Shown here in pieces: positions 44,424-55,500 of a stretch of 64,000 bases of DNA (position 1 is its first letter; the number at the start of each line of letters is the position of its first letter). The position numbers and the translations under genes were made by a program. The notes below the pieces were generated by a model. It saw only the letters and a program-made list of their open reading frames with translations. It had not been told where the DNA came from and made no database searches. Origin of the DNA: Nocardia salmonicida NBRC 13393 (GTDB lineage Bacteria; Actinomycetota; Actinomycetes; Mycobacteriales; Mycobacteriaceae); NCBI RefSeq assembly GCF_001613085.1, contig NZ_BDBR01000004.1:1-64000 (forward strand), given 5' to 3'.

Positions 44424-45569
44424 TCAGAGACCGTAGGTCTTGCCGATGATATCGCGCTGGATCTCGCTCGTACCACCGAAGATCGTCGAGACCAAAGCAC
44501 CACGGACATGCTTTTCCATGTCGAACTCGCGGGCGTAACCGTAACCACCCATCATCTGCATCCCCGCCAACGCGACCTGTTTAGAGGTTTCGGTGGCCTT
44601 GAGCTTGGCCATCGACGCCTCCCGAGCGAAGGTCTTGGTCGGATTCGCATCCACCGCGGCCGCGACGCTGTAAACCAGCAGTTTGGTGCACTCGATCTCG
44701 GTCGCGAGGTCAGCGACGCGGTGACGCAACGCCTGGAACGTCCCGATCGGCCGACCGAACTGCTTACGCTCGGAGACGAACTGCAAGGTGTCGTCGAACG
44801 CGCGTTCGGCCGCGCCCAAACTCATCGCGGCCAGGATGAGCCGTTCGAAGTTCAACCCCGTCATCAGCTGCCGCCACCCGTTGCCGACCTCACCCACGAC
44901 CGCGTCTTCGGGCAGTAGGCAGTCGGTGAAGTAGAGGTCGTTGGTTTCTTTCTGGTTGCCCATCAACTCGATCGGGTTGATCTTCAACCCCGGGGTACCG
45001 GCGGGCACATGGAACATGGTCAAGCCCTCGTGCTTGCCGCCGCTACGGTCGGTGCGGGCCACGAGCAGGATGTTCTCGGAGATATGGGCGTTGGAACACC
45101 AGGTCTTCTGCCCGTTGATCAACCAACCGTCGGTGGTCTTCTCCGCGCGGGTGGTGATGTTACCGACGTCGGATCCGGCTTCGGGTTCTGACATCGAGAT
45201 CGACTGCGACGCACCACGAACGATCCCGCGCAACACGGTGTCTTTCTGTGTTTCGGTACCGAACTTGGCGTAGGCGCCACCGGTGATCAGGGTCGGTCCG
45301 ATCGCGCCGATCGGGAGCAGCCCACGCATGGCTTCCTCGAGCAGGATGCACATGTCGACCATCGTGGCATCGGAGCCACCGTATTGTTCGGGCACGGTCA
45401 GGCCCAGCCAGCCGAGTTCGGCCATCTTGGCGTAGAGACCGGCGTGGTGTTGCTCGGCGTCGTGTTCGGTCAGCGCGTCACGCTTTTCCCTGGTACCTGC
45501 CTCGCGTTTGGCGAACGCGGCGACCGCCGCCGCGAAATCCTGCTGTTCCGGGCTGAATTCGACGCCCAT
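44424..45569 (-). CDS. Acyl-CoA dehydrogenase
   Basis: A 381-residue standard ACAD starts MGVEFSPEQQDFAAAVAAFA. It contains ISMSEPEAGSDVGNITTRAE, WLINGQKTWCSNAH, NFERLILAAMSLGAAERAFD (the Glu here is the probable base of the isovaleryl/long-chain type) and FGRPIGTFQALRHRVADLA. It ends GGTSEIQRDIIGKTYGL. FAD and substrate determinants are complete. The gene lies directly behind a truncated aldehyde dehydrogenase and two island motifs (46011, 46032) that face it. Confidence 0.93.
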   Translation of the reverse strand: MGVEFSPEQQDFAAAVAAFAKREAGTREKRDALTEHDAEQHHAGLYAKMAELGWLGLTVPEQYGGSDATMVDMCILLEEAMRGLLPIGAIGPTLITGGAYAKFGTETQKDTVLRGIVRGASQSISMSEPEAGSDVGNITTRAEKTTDGWLINGQKTWCSNAHISENILLVARTDRSGGKHEGLTMFHVPAGTPGLKINPIELMGNQKETNDLYFTDCLLPEDAVVGEVGNGWRQLMTGLNFERLILAAMSLGAAERAFDDTLQFVSERKQFGRPIGTFQALRHRVADLATEIECTKLLVYSVAAAVDANPTKTFAREASMAKLKATETSKQVALAGMQMMGGYGYAREFDMEKHVRGALVSTIFGGTSEIQRDIIGKTYGL

Positions 45570-45608
45570 AGTGAAGTTCTCCCTTGTTTTCGATGAGTTG
45601 AGGATCAG

Positions 45609-45881
45609 CTACCGGTGCGGTAGCGCAACGTGGTGACGCGGCGGATGAGTCGCATCGTCGATGTTGGCGATCAGATGCTTCGCCCATCGCCGCAGCGCGG
45701 CCTTTCTGGCCTTGGCGCCGATGCCCGCCCAGCGGGACGCGGCCGCGCGAGCGCATGCGACGGCGTCGGCCACAGCGGCCTCGTCGGCGACCGGCCGACG
45801 ACCGAGAATCTCACCGGTGACAGGATGGTGGGTTTCGAGAAACTGCTGTTCAACGGCCTCTGCGACAAGAGATTCAGTCAT
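45609..45881 (-). pseudogene. N-terminal fragment of an aldehyde dehydrogenase
   Basis: From ATG 45881 the 90-residue frame reads MTESLVAEAVEQQFLETHHP, then VTGEILGRRPVADEAAVADA and a WAGIGAKARKAALRRW segment. This is the N-terminal domain opening of ALDH-superfamily enzymes, which are normally about 480-500 residues. After about residue 75 similarity ends and a stop follows; the catalytic Cys and Glu regions are gone. It may still be translated and coupled to the dehydrogenase 39 bp downstream. A deletion of about 1.2 kb would explain it. Confidence 0.75.
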
Positions 45882-46010
45882 CGTTGACTTCTTTCGGCAG
45901 GAGTCGGATCGGGCCGGTCCGCACACACCCGATCATCGGTCGACCAGGGTGGACCCAACGCTTTCACACTTGCCCCGAGTTCGTTGACAGGAACGCTCCA
46001 GCTCGGTTAA

Positions 46011-46046
46011 GTTAACAACCATTCTCAATAAGTTAATCATGATTCT
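46011..46046 (-). promoter_or_regulatory. Tandem island motifs
   Basis: GTTAACAACCATTCT (46011-46025) and GTTAATCATGATTCT (46032-46046) are direct repeats exactly 21 bp apart. Read toward the minus-strand ALDH fragment/ACAD unit both end in TAACTT. The divergent nitronate monooxygenase starts 68 bp to the right. Confidence 0.75.
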
Positions 46047-46098
46047 AGCCGGATGCAAAGAGCCCATGGCTTCTCTGCCGCCGGCGCAGAACTCCTGA

Positions 46099-47903
<1,805 letters not shown>

Positions 47904-47926
47904 CCTTCCGCGCCTTCGAGGAGACG

Positions 47927-49508
47927 ATGTTGTCGACAGAACCCCTGCGCTCGCGACGCAATCACTGGATGAACCAGATCGCGATCCACGCCACCACCAT
48001 GCCGGACGCTCCCGCATTGCGTTACCTGGGCAAGACCCTGAGCTGGGGTGAATTGCACTGGCGGGTGGGGCGTTTCGCCGACGCGCTCGCTCGCCGCGGC
48101 GTCGGGCCCGGCGACCGCGTGATGATCCTGATGCTCAACAACACCGAGTACCTCGAATCGGTGTTCGCGATCAACACCCTGGGCGCTATCGCGGTGCCGG
48201 TGAACTTCCGGCTCACTCCGCCGGAGATCGCCTACCTGGTCGCCGACAGCGGCGCCGCCGTGATCATCACCGACGCGGCGCTCTCCCCTCTGGCCGCCGC
48301 GGTAGCCGTCCAGTCCGCTGATCTGCGTACTCATATCGTGGTCGGGGCACCGGCCGACGACGGGGTGCTCGGCTACGAGGACCTCATTGCCGAGAACGGC
48401 GAACCGCACGAGCCGCGCGATGTCACCGAGGACACCGCCGCCCTGATCATGTACACCTCCGGCACCACCGGAAACCCCAAGGGCGCGGTCCTGACCCACC
48501 TGAACATGAATTCGCAGGCCGCTCACCTGTATTCGCGCCATGCGCTACAGCCCCGACGACATCGCCTTCTGCGCCTCGCCGCTGTTCCACATCGCCGGTT
48601 TGGGCAGCATCGCGTCGTGTTTCGTCCTCGGTGCGTTGACGGTGATCCATCCGCTCGAGGCCTTCGACGCGAGCGAAGTGCTCGACGCCTGGGAAAGCGA
48701 ACGCGCGACCTCGGTGTTCCTCGTGCCCGCCCAGTGGCAGGTGGTGTGCGCCGATCCGACTGTCGCACAGCGCGATCTACGGCTGCGGGTGATCAGCTGG
48801 GGCGCGGCCCCGGCCTCCGACACCGTGCTGCGAGCCATGGCGCAGACCTTCCCGAACGCGCTCAACGTGGCAGTCTTCGGGCAGACCGAGATGTCGCCGA
48901 TCACCTGCGTCCTCGACGGCGAGGACGCGATCCGCAAGCTCGGCTCCGTCGGCAAGCCGATCCCCACCATCGCCACCCGCGTCGTCGATGACGAGATGAA
49001 CGATGTCGCCCAGGGCGAGATCGGCGAAATCGTTTATCGCGGACCGACTTTGATGCGCGAATACTGGAACAACCCGCGCGCGACCGCCGAAGCGTTCGCG
49101 GGCGGCTGGTTCCACTCCGGTGATCTCGTTCGCCTCGACGAGGAGGGGTTCGTCTACGTCGTCGACCGCAAGAAGGACATGATCATCTCCGGCGGCGAGA
49201 ACATCTACTGCGCCGAGGTCGAGAACGTCCTGTTCGCGCACCCGCGGATCAGAGAAGCAGCAGTGATCGGCCGCGTCGACGACAAATGGGGCGAGGTCCC
49301 GGTCGCTATCGTGGCCGTCGAGGACACCGACGACATCAGTCTCGCCGACCTCGAACCGCATCTCAACGCCCACCTCGCCCGCTACAAGCATCCGAAGGCC
49401 TTGGTGGTGGTCGACGCACTGCCGCGCAACGCGGGCGGCAAGGTCGTCAAGCACGAACTGCGCACACTGCACGGCTCGCCGGGCTTGACGCCCGCGGTCA
49501 TCGGCTGA
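47927..49508 (+). pseudogene. Fatty-acid-CoA ligase with a one-base frameshift
   Basis: ATG 47927 opens MLSTEPLRSRRNHWMNQIAI. An AMP-binding enzyme follows: LMLNNTEYLESVFAINTLGA, and the P-loop ALIMYTSGTTGNPKGAVLTH at about residues 180-200. Near 48519-48523 an extra base breaks the frame; removing one base gives NSQALTCIRAMRYSPDD. The second frame then supplies FGQTEMSPITC, GWFHSGDLVRLDEEGFVYVV, DRKKDMIISGGENIY and the C-terminal Lys in PRNAGGKVVKHELR. All catalytic parts exist, so this is either a recent knock-out or a sequencing error. Confidence 0.85.
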
Positions 49509-49625
49509 GAAAGCCCCGCTGTGGGTTTCGGCGGTGGTCCACTCGGCAACTGAGCCGAGGTGGCCACCGCCGAACGCGTTGAACAGCAGCGCCGATCGCG
49601 GGCTCTGCTCGGCCGTGTTCCGAGA

Positions 49626-50732
49626 TCAGAGCGAACGAACATGTCGATGCAATCTCGACAGGACCGCGTCATCGGTAACTCCCAGCACCCCGCAGATCCG
49701 TAGCGAGCGGTCGACCACCCGGCCCACCGCTTCGACGACGAACGTTGTCGCGATCGAGATCGCCTGTGCCGAGGGCTCCCCGACATCGAACAGCAGACAG
49801 GCCCGGTCCACGAGTGCCCGAGCGGCCAGAATATCGACCTCGTTGTCGACGATGAACTGCTCGACCACACCTGCGCCGCTTCCTACCGAGGTGCGCGCGG
49901 TCGACCGTTCGACGGCGATGTCGGCGGCGCGACGCGCCGATCCCATCCAGTGCATGCAGGCGGTCAACGTCACCGGTCCGACCCTGGCCAGGGCATAGTC
50001 GACGGCACGGTCCACCTCGCCGAGCACCGCGTCCTCGCCGACCTCGAGATCCTCGAACACCAACTCGCCGTCGCCACCGAACGTCCGTGCCCGATGGGAA
50101 TCGACATCGCGACGCAGCGTGTAGCCCGGAGTGTCGGCGTCCACCACGAACATCGTCGTACCGCCGCGAGATCCGCCACCAGCGCTGGTATGTGCGGTCA
50201 CGATCGCGACGGAGGCGCCGACGGCACCGCGGACGAACCTCGACCGGCCGTTGATCACCCATCCGGCACCGGTGCGCTCGGCCATGGTGGGCAGCCCCGA
50301 TCGCCCGGTCCTGGCCACGACCGCCGATTCGGTCGATACATAGCAAGAACGGATGCGTCCGGCCGCCAGCGGGATCAGGTATCGATCCTGTTGTGCCGCC
50401 GATGCCAGCTGTTCGAGCAGAAAGATGTTGCCGTCGTCGGGCGCGGAGCAATTCAGCGCGAGCGGCCCGAACAGCGAATACCCGGACGCTTCGACAATCG
50501 GAAGACGATCGCGCATGTTCAGGCCCGAACCACCGAATTCGGTGCCTATCTGAGGAGCGAACACACCGGCCGTTCTGGCAGCCGTGTGCAGCGCCGCACG
50601 GACGTCATCGGGCAAATCGGAAGCAATGCCGTGAAATCGATCTTCGACGTCGATCACAACGTCGCGCACCAGCAACTCGGTGCGCATGGCCAGGTCCGCG
50701 ACAACGGAGCGGCCCGACTCCGCGGACACCAT
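49626..50732 (-). CDS. Acyl-CoA dehydrogenase-family protein lacking the C-terminal end
   Basis: ATG 50732 follows GGGAGGATC. The 368-residue product, MVSAESGRSVVADLAMRTEL, parallels the gene at 19375-20556 along its length (GSGLNMRDRLPIVEASGYSL, IRSCYVSTESAV, WVINGRSRFVRGA, WMGSARRAADIAVERS). It stops at SRLHRHVRSL, exactly where the paralogue continues LFRIDDGPLETQRW. The segment that carries the acidic active-site residue is thus missing. The first codons ATG-GTG-TCC-GC resemble the thiolase start used in the promoter cassette. It is probably catalytically impaired or has a non-dehydrogenase role. Confidence 0.75.
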   Translation of the reverse strand: MVSAESGRSVVADLAMRTELLVRDVVIDVEDRFHGIASDLPDDVRAALHTAARTAGVFAPQIGTEFGGSGLNMRDRLPIVEASGYSLFGPLALNCSAPDDGNIFLLEQLASAAQQDRYLIPLAAGRIRSCYVSTESAVVARTGRSGLPTMAERTGAGWVINGRSRFVRGAVGASVAIVTAHTSAGGGSRGGTTMFVVDADTPGYTLRRDVDSHRARTFGGDGELVFEDLEVGEDAVLGEVDRAVDYALARVGPVTLTACMHWMGSARRAADIAVERSTARTSVGSGAGVVEQFIVDNEVDILAARALVDRACLLFDVGEPSAQAISIATTFVVEAVGRVVDRSLRICGVLGVTDDAVLSRLHRHVRSL

Positions 50733-50768
50733 GATCCTCCCGCACCATCGCCGACCCAACAACCTTAA

Positions 50769-50859
50769 GTTACCAGCCATTTTCGCTATCGATTGCCGGA
50801 ATTCGACTGTGTACTACCACTATAGCGTGTTCACGGGAAGTCATGTTACTGTTTATTCT
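50769..50859 (-). promoter_or_regulatory. Promoter cassette of the second acyl-CoA dehydrogenase
   Basis: Proximal copy 50769-50783 (ATTT instead of ATTC; ends TAACTT toward the gene) and distal copy 50845-50859 (exact; ends TAACAT), 76 bp apart. GGTCGGCG lies at 50749-50756 on the minus strand. The PucR gene to the right starts about 200 bp away. Confidence 0.7.
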
Positions 50860-51057
50860 GCATCGAATGCTCGGAACGCGATGCACCGCACGAGCTGCCG
50901 CTAACGTAGTCGGTTCGCCTGTGCGGGCCCCGCCTGCCCGACTGACTCAGCTCGAGCACAGCGACGGATCCTCATGCGAGGCCGATATCAGTCGCAGAGT
51001 GCTGATTTCGGGTTCACCCGCCGAGTCGGTCGAGGATCGCGGAAAGGGGTACCAACG

Positions 51058-52239
51058 ATGACAATCCCATCCGACAATGCCGCATGGCGGCCAACACTGC
51101 ACGATGTGGCATCGTTGACCGATCAACTCGTCATCCATTTCATCGACGATGTAGCGACGTATGATATTTCGCCCGGCACGCCGATCGCGACGAGACTCGG
51201 AGCAATCACCCGGGCTTCTCTCGAGGTCGCGCAAGGGATGCTCGAGGGACGCGACATCACGCACGAACTCGGAGAACTCGCGATCATCGCCGCGGGATTG
51301 GCGGGCGAAGGCGTACCCATCGACCTTGTCCTGCACGGTTTCCATGAAGGCATACGGCTCGTTGTCGGCCAGATGTTCGTCCAGTACCAGGATTGCACCC
51401 GCGAGACTGTGATCGATGGATTCCAGATCGCCATGACGATCAGTGATCAGCTCTGCATGACCGTTGCTCACGCGTACATCGGCGAGCACGGCGGAGCAAG
51501 ATTCGGACCGGACGCAGAGCGGACTCTCACTTCCGCCCTACTGGCCGGCCAGTGGACACCCGCGATGGCCCGCAAATGCGGCATTACCATCGCTGCCGCG
51601 TACTCGGTGCTCGCCATCGCGATTCGAGCAAACCCGGACGCCGGGATCGCCTTGCACTACCTGCGCAGGTTGCGGAAAGCCCTGAACCGACACAGCGACG
51701 GCCAGGGTTTGGCGCGGCTGTCTGCCGACGGCGGGACGGTTCTCATCCCGACCGAGGCGGTGGCCGAGCACGAACTCGATGCACTGGTCGCAGCGTTGGC
51801 GGAGGCGGCACAGGTCGAAATCGTCGCAGCAGTGGTATCGGCGCCCACCGCCGATATCGCCTCAGCAGCGAAAACCGCACACGAAATACTCGAAGTCGTC
51901 GAGCGACTCGCCTGCGCACCTGGCCTCTATCGATTCGGTGAACTGGCACTGGAATACCAGCTTTCGCGGCCAGGACCAGGCCTTTCCCGGCTCGGCGACT
52001 TGTTGGCGCCGCTGGAGCAGTATCCCGAATTGCGCAAAACACTACGGGTGCACATCGCCAACAACTTGAACCGGGCACAGACCGCGCGAATCCTGAATAT
52101 CCACGCCAATACCGTTGACTACCGACTTCGCCGAATTACCCGGCTCACCGGGCTCAACCCGGCGCGGGCATCGGATCTGTGGCAGTTGCGGTCGGCGATG
52201 GTCGTCCGAGACTGCCGCGACGACGGCCTAGAGAATTGA
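51058..52239 (+). CDS. PucR/CdaR-type transcriptional regulator
   Basis: A 393-residue protein (GGAAAGGGG upstream). A helical N-terminal sensor domain (about residues 1-160) is followed by a GGDEF-like middle domain. The C-terminal PucR helix-turn-helix reads LRVHIANNLNRAQTARILNI and HANTVDYRLRRITRLTGLNP. It is paralogous to the regulator at 54178-55410 (same GLYRFGELALEYQLSRP-type segment). It precedes tatB by 14 bp, likely in one operon. Confidence 0.87.
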   Translation: MTIPSDNAAWRPTLHDVASLTDQLVIHFIDDVATYDISPGTPIATRLGAITRASLEVAQGMLEGRDITHELGELAIIAAGLAGEGVPIDLVLHGFHEGIRLVVGQMFVQYQDCTRETVIDGFQIAMTISDQLCMTVAHAYIGEHGGARFGPDAERTLTSALLAGQWTPAMARKCGITIAAAYSVLAIAIRANPDAGIALHYLRRLRKALNRHSDGQGLARLSADGGTVLIPTEAVAEHELDALVAALAEAAQVEIVAAVVSAPTADIASAAKTAHEILEVVERLACAPGLYRFGELALEYQLSRPGPGLSRLGDLLAPLEQYPELRKTLRVHIANNLNRAQTARILNIHANTVDYRLRRITRLTGLNPARASDLWQLRSAMVVRDCRDDGLEN

Positions 52240-52253
52240 TGGAGTCCACGTAG

Positions 52254-52664
52254 ATGTTCAGCAACGTCGGGTGGAGCGAGACGATCATTCTTGTCATCGC
52301 CGCCCTCATCATCATCGGCCCCGAGCGCCTGCCCGGCGCACTGCGCTGGACGATCGACACTGTCCGCCAACTGCGAGACTTCGCCGGCGGCGCGACAACA
52401 CACTTGAGGCAGGAAATCGGCCCGGAGTTCGAAGAACTCCGCAAACCCCTGGCCGAGCTCAACAAGATGCGCGGCATGTCGCCTCGATCGCTGCTCACCC
52501 AACATCTCTTCGATGGCGACGATTCGATACTGCGTGACATCGAGGGTGCGCTACCCACCACCGGAGATCTCGACGTGGTCAGTAAGCCGGCTCCCGGCCC
52601 CCCGGCGACCGAACCGCCTTCATCGTCGGCGCCGCACGGGTGGCAAGCCACCGACTACACCTGA
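52254..52664 (+). CDS. tatB: TatB-like twin-arginine translocation protein
   Basis: A 136-residue protein starts [20 protein letters not shown], then [20 protein letters not shown]. This is the TatB signature: one membrane helix, GPERLP hinge, amphipathic helix. The tail is Pro/Ser-rich. It would help recognise twin-arginine substrates with TatC. It is separate from the tatA-like gene, which converges on it, and a tatC remnant lies between them. Confidence 0.9.
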   Translation: MFSNVGWSETIILVIAALIIIGPERLPGALRWTIDTVRQLRDFAGGATTHLRQEIGPEFEELRKPLAELNKMRGMSPRSLLTQHLFDGDDSILRDIEGALPTTGDLDVVSKPAPGPPATEPPSSSAPHGWQATDYT

Positions 52665-52920
52665 GAAGGCCCCCGGGGAGCCGTCTCGTCGTCGAGCAGA
52701 TCGTCGCCCTCGGCCACTGCGCGTCGGCTGCGCCGCTTGTCATTGATTCGGGCGAACTACACCGCCACTTCGAACAACACAGTCAACGCGACAGCCAGAA
52801 CCAGCATCGAAATCGGCGCGTCGAGGGGTCGAGCGCGCAGTACGGCCCGAGCAATACATCGCCAGGCTCTGGATGCCGAGAACCGCATGCGCGTAACGGT
52901 AGGCCCTTCGGGAGTGCGGC
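52655..52920 (-). pseudogene. tatC: Remnant of tatC (C-terminal part)
   Basis: On the minus strand behind tatA, one frame reads RPLDAPISMLVLAVALTVLF then EVAV-stop, and after the stop FARINDKRRSRRAVAEGDDL to a second stop at 52655. The DPISML-LAVPL-LLYE-AV pattern is the last membrane helix of TatC. Another frame just upstream gives YRYAHAVLGIQSLAMYC, like the preceding helix. Thus at least one frameshift and one stop codon are present, and the N-terminal four fifths are lost. The order tatA-tatC is the normal one. Confidence 0.65.
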
Positions 52921-52937
52921 TCGGTCGACGACAGTGG

Positions 52938-52971
52938 GGTACCGAAGTGAGCAGTCGCCCACTTCGGTACC
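52938..52971 (-). terminator. Hairpin behind tatA
   Basis: GGTACCGAAGTG and CACTTCGGTACC are perfect 12-bp arms with a 10-nt loop, 10 bp after the tatA stop. There is no strong T-run. It would separate tatA from the tatC remnant. Confidence 0.65.
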
Positions 52972-52981
52972 GACACAACGC

Positions 52982-53242
52982 TCAGAGCGTCTTCGATCGG
53001 TAAGCCATCGGTTCACTGAACGGTGCTGTGGTCGGCTGTGCCGACGCAGCCAGCCCTTCAGGCTCACGCGGCCGCTCGCTCGCCGAGTCCGCGTCCTCGG
53101 ACTGCATCTGACTCACCTCGCTCTTGAAGATTCGTAGCGACCGCCCGAGGCCGCGAGCGGCATCCGGCATACGCTTCGCACCGAAGAACAGCACGAAGAC
53201 AGCAGCGACTATCAACCAATGCCAGACGCTGAACTGACCCAT
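52982..53242 (-). CDS. tatA: TatA-like twin-arginine translocation protein
   Basis: ATG 53242 follows AGGAGG. The 86-residue protein starts MGQFSVWHWLIVAAVFVLFF and continues GAKRMPDAARGLGRSLRIFK, the TatA helix-hinge-amphipathic helix, with an acidic/Pro tail. TatA oligomers form the translocation pathway. As a second, unlinked-looking set it may serve a specific substrate such as the Tat-signal protein at 63912. Confidence 0.9.
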   Translation of the reverse strand: MGQFSVWHWLIVAAVFVLFFGAKRMPDAARGLGRSLRIFKSEVSQMQSEDADSASERPREPEGLAASAQPTTAPFSEPMAYRSKTL

Positions 53243-53329
53243 CTTTACCTCCTGCATTCGACATGGTCGGCTCGGAATCAATCCGATTGCGAGCCGGGGA
53301 ATTCCGAGATTCAGCTCAGAATATCCACC

Positions 53330-53644
53330 TCATTTCGGCCGGTTGGTCTGAGGGATCTCGATGCTGATCGTGCGCAACTCGAGCAGGTGGAGCAGCGCTG
53401 CCTGACGCAAGAACTCGTCGAATAGCGACGAAGACCGTGCTCATCATGCCGCTGGCGAACCCGTACAGAACGCGAGGTAGAGCCCACGCTTCTTGTTGAA
53501 ATCGATGGCGCCGGCCAGTCTTCCCTGGTCGGTCCACGACGGAGGTTTGTGCGCGTTTTCCATGAAATCACGCAACTCACTGGGCAGTCCGGTCGGCAAC
53601 GCCTGGCCGTTCTCGGTACTCATATTGTCCACGTTCAGCTCCAT
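53330..53644 (-). pseudogene. Fragment of a DUF2236/Lcp-type oxygenase
   Basis: From ATG 53644 the frame reads MSTENGQALPTGLPSELRDF a few residues in, then a PPSWTDQGRLAGAIDFNKKR segment. A frameshift then continues LYGFASGMMSTVFVAI. This is the N-terminal region of the Lcp-like branch (RGLYLA-LYG-SGMMST). The remainder is absent. A third frame to a stop at 53330 gives SLFDEFLRQAALLHLLELRT, which looks like the C-terminus of some other protein. A deletion with frameshifts is the simplest reading. Confidence 0.6.
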
Positions 53645-54177
53645 CTCGAGTACACACACAGGCAATGATGCGATGAAAAGTGATTCGCTTCTGCGTATTC
53701 CAAGAACAACATGTCGTGTCTTCACATGTCGTAAAAATGCGGGTGTGACATCGCACAGCCACTGCCGTGAGCCAGACACGTTGCCGATATCAATGGAATT
53801 TCTTCACAAATTCTGAATACGGCCTATGAACAATCAAAACAAATGACCGCTGACTACCGGCTCAGATCGTATTCCACGCGAGCGCAGGCACCTGGTCAGG
53901 CGTTACCGTGCCGACCACCTCGATCCCTGTCGCAGCGAGCACCTCGGCAGCGCGCTCGATGTGATCAGCGGAGCTGATGACCACCGCTTCTCGTATGCCG
54001 ATCGCCCGCAGGAGCCGCGGTGGCGCCGGACGGCATCCTGAGCAGTGCCGCGACAATTGTCGCCGTGCAGACCAGCGGAGCGGCAGTCGATCGTTCCCCG
54101 CCGGAATGTTCCGCTGGTTCCATCAATTCGACCACCAAAACTCTGATAGTCAGCCGCCGAATTGCGGACGATGCTGT
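53645..54177. other. Stretch without a recognised gene
   Basis: Lower GC than its surroundings. The only protein-like frame is 53862-54056 on the minus strand (64 codons, LLRAIGIREAVVISSADHIE, VLAATGIEVVGTVTPDQVPA). It looks like the C-terminal end of a lost enzyme; the family is not recognised. Confidence 0.4.
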
Positions 54178-55410
54178 CTATACGATGACACCGTGACCGA
54201 CATCGTTCTCCTGATAGTTCGCTTTACGCACGACCAGCGCCGACTGTAGATACCAGAGCCCGTCGGCCGACGAAGGATCGAAGCCCGTGAGCTTGCTGAT
54301 TCCTTTCAGTCGATAATCGATGGTATTCATATGAACACTGAGCTGTCGCGCGGTTCGGCGACGATTCAGATTGTTGTCGAGGTGCGTGCACAAGGTCTGC
54401 ATCAGAACAGGGTGATCATCGAGCGGGTTCAGTATCGCTTCGAGGTGTCGACGCACAGGAGATGGCCTGGTCAACTGATATTCGACCGCCAGATCAGCGA
54501 AACGAAACAGGCCAGGTGGACGCTGCATTCTTTGCGTCAGATCCAAGAGTTCGTACAGCTGATCAACGGTCTCCGGAATTTCCGTCGGCGAGGCCTCCGC
54601 ACAGGTCGCGGTCATCTCGAGTCCGGCCACAGCGGACAGATCAGCCAACAAGTTGTCGAGATCCCCGGCTTCGGCCGACGGTATGAGTACGACACCACCG
54701 CGCACGTCGAGTCGCGACAATGAACGCACCGACCAATGCGAATCCAGGGCCGACCGGATATTGCGTATCATCCGCCGGACGTCCATCTGGGTAACAAAGG
54801 TGTCGGATCTGCCGTCGCTACGGGCTGGAAAGTGCACCGCCAGCACGGAATAGCTCTCGGCGATCTCGAAGCCACTGCACCGCGTGATCGCCGAGGTGTC
54901 CTGCCCGCCGAGCAACGCGACCGCTAGCGCGTTTCTGGTCCGCTGATCCTCGACGACCTCTGACTCGACGTGGTCGGCGTACGCCAGCGATATCGCCGCC
55001 GTGACGCTGTCCAGCATTTCGGTCGCGAGTTGGCGCACTACCGTCAGCTTCTGCTCGTCGGTGCCGACCAGACTCGAGGCGATCTGCTCCAGACTGGTTT
55101 CGAAACCCTGATCGATCGCGCGATCGATCACCTCGCTCGGCACCTCGGTACGCGCCGGCGGCGACGCGGCGATGCGATGTCGAACGCTGTCGCCTCGCCC
55201 ACGGACCGGAACTGCGGCCAGTGTGGAACCGGATGGTAGAACATCAACGGTAGCCAAGGCACCATCGCTGACGCCACCGCGCCGCGTGGCCACACTCTCG
55301 AGCATGCGGGCGACCAACTCGTCGGCGAGCACTCGGACTCTGATGGAGGATTCTGCCGTGGCCGCACGGGGCCGTACAGAATCGATTCTTGGTGAATAGT
55401 CGGTAGTCAT
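54178..55410 (-). CDS. PucR/CdaR-type transcriptional regulator
   Basis: ATG 55410 has GAGGAAG 8 nt upstream. The 410-residue protein opens MTTDYSPRIDSVRPRAATAE. It has a variable N-terminal region, a middle domain and the C-terminal helix-turn-helix HLDNNLNRRRTARQLSVHMN and TIDYRLKGISKLTGFDP. It is a paralogue of 51058-52239; the two flank the tat genes. Two island motifs (55501, 55709) are oriented toward it, so it may belong to the same regulon. Confidence 0.87.
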   Translation of the reverse strand: MTTDYSPRIDSVRPRAATAESSIRVRVLADELVARMLESVATRRGGVSDGALATVDVLPSGSTLAAVPVRGRGDSVRHRIAASPPARTEVPSEVIDRAIDQGFETSLEQIASSLVGTDEQKLTVVRQLATEMLDSVTAAISLAYADHVESEVVEDQRTRNALAVALLGGQDTSAITRCSGFEIAESYSVLAVHFPARSDGRSDTFVTQMDVRRMIRNIRSALDSHWSVRSLSRLDVRGGVVLIPSAEAGDLDNLLADLSAVAGLEMTATCAEASPTEIPETVDQLYELLDLTQRMQRPPGLFRFADLAVEYQLTRPSPVRRHLEAILNPLDDHPVLMQTLCTHLDNNLNRRRTARQLSVHMNTIDYRLKGISKLTGFDPSSADGLWYLQSALVVRKANYQENDVGHGVIV

Positions 55411-55500
55411 CGATGACTTCCTCACTGCGTTCAACGTCGCCTCTCGGCGGCGATGGCTGGCAAGCAGTCTCCCACGGCGGGTACTCCAGCACAAGGTTAT

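Noticed and set aside
53862..54056. Small gene on the minus strand
   Set aside because: Protein-like residues but no start signal or family; listed only as content of a gene-free stretch.
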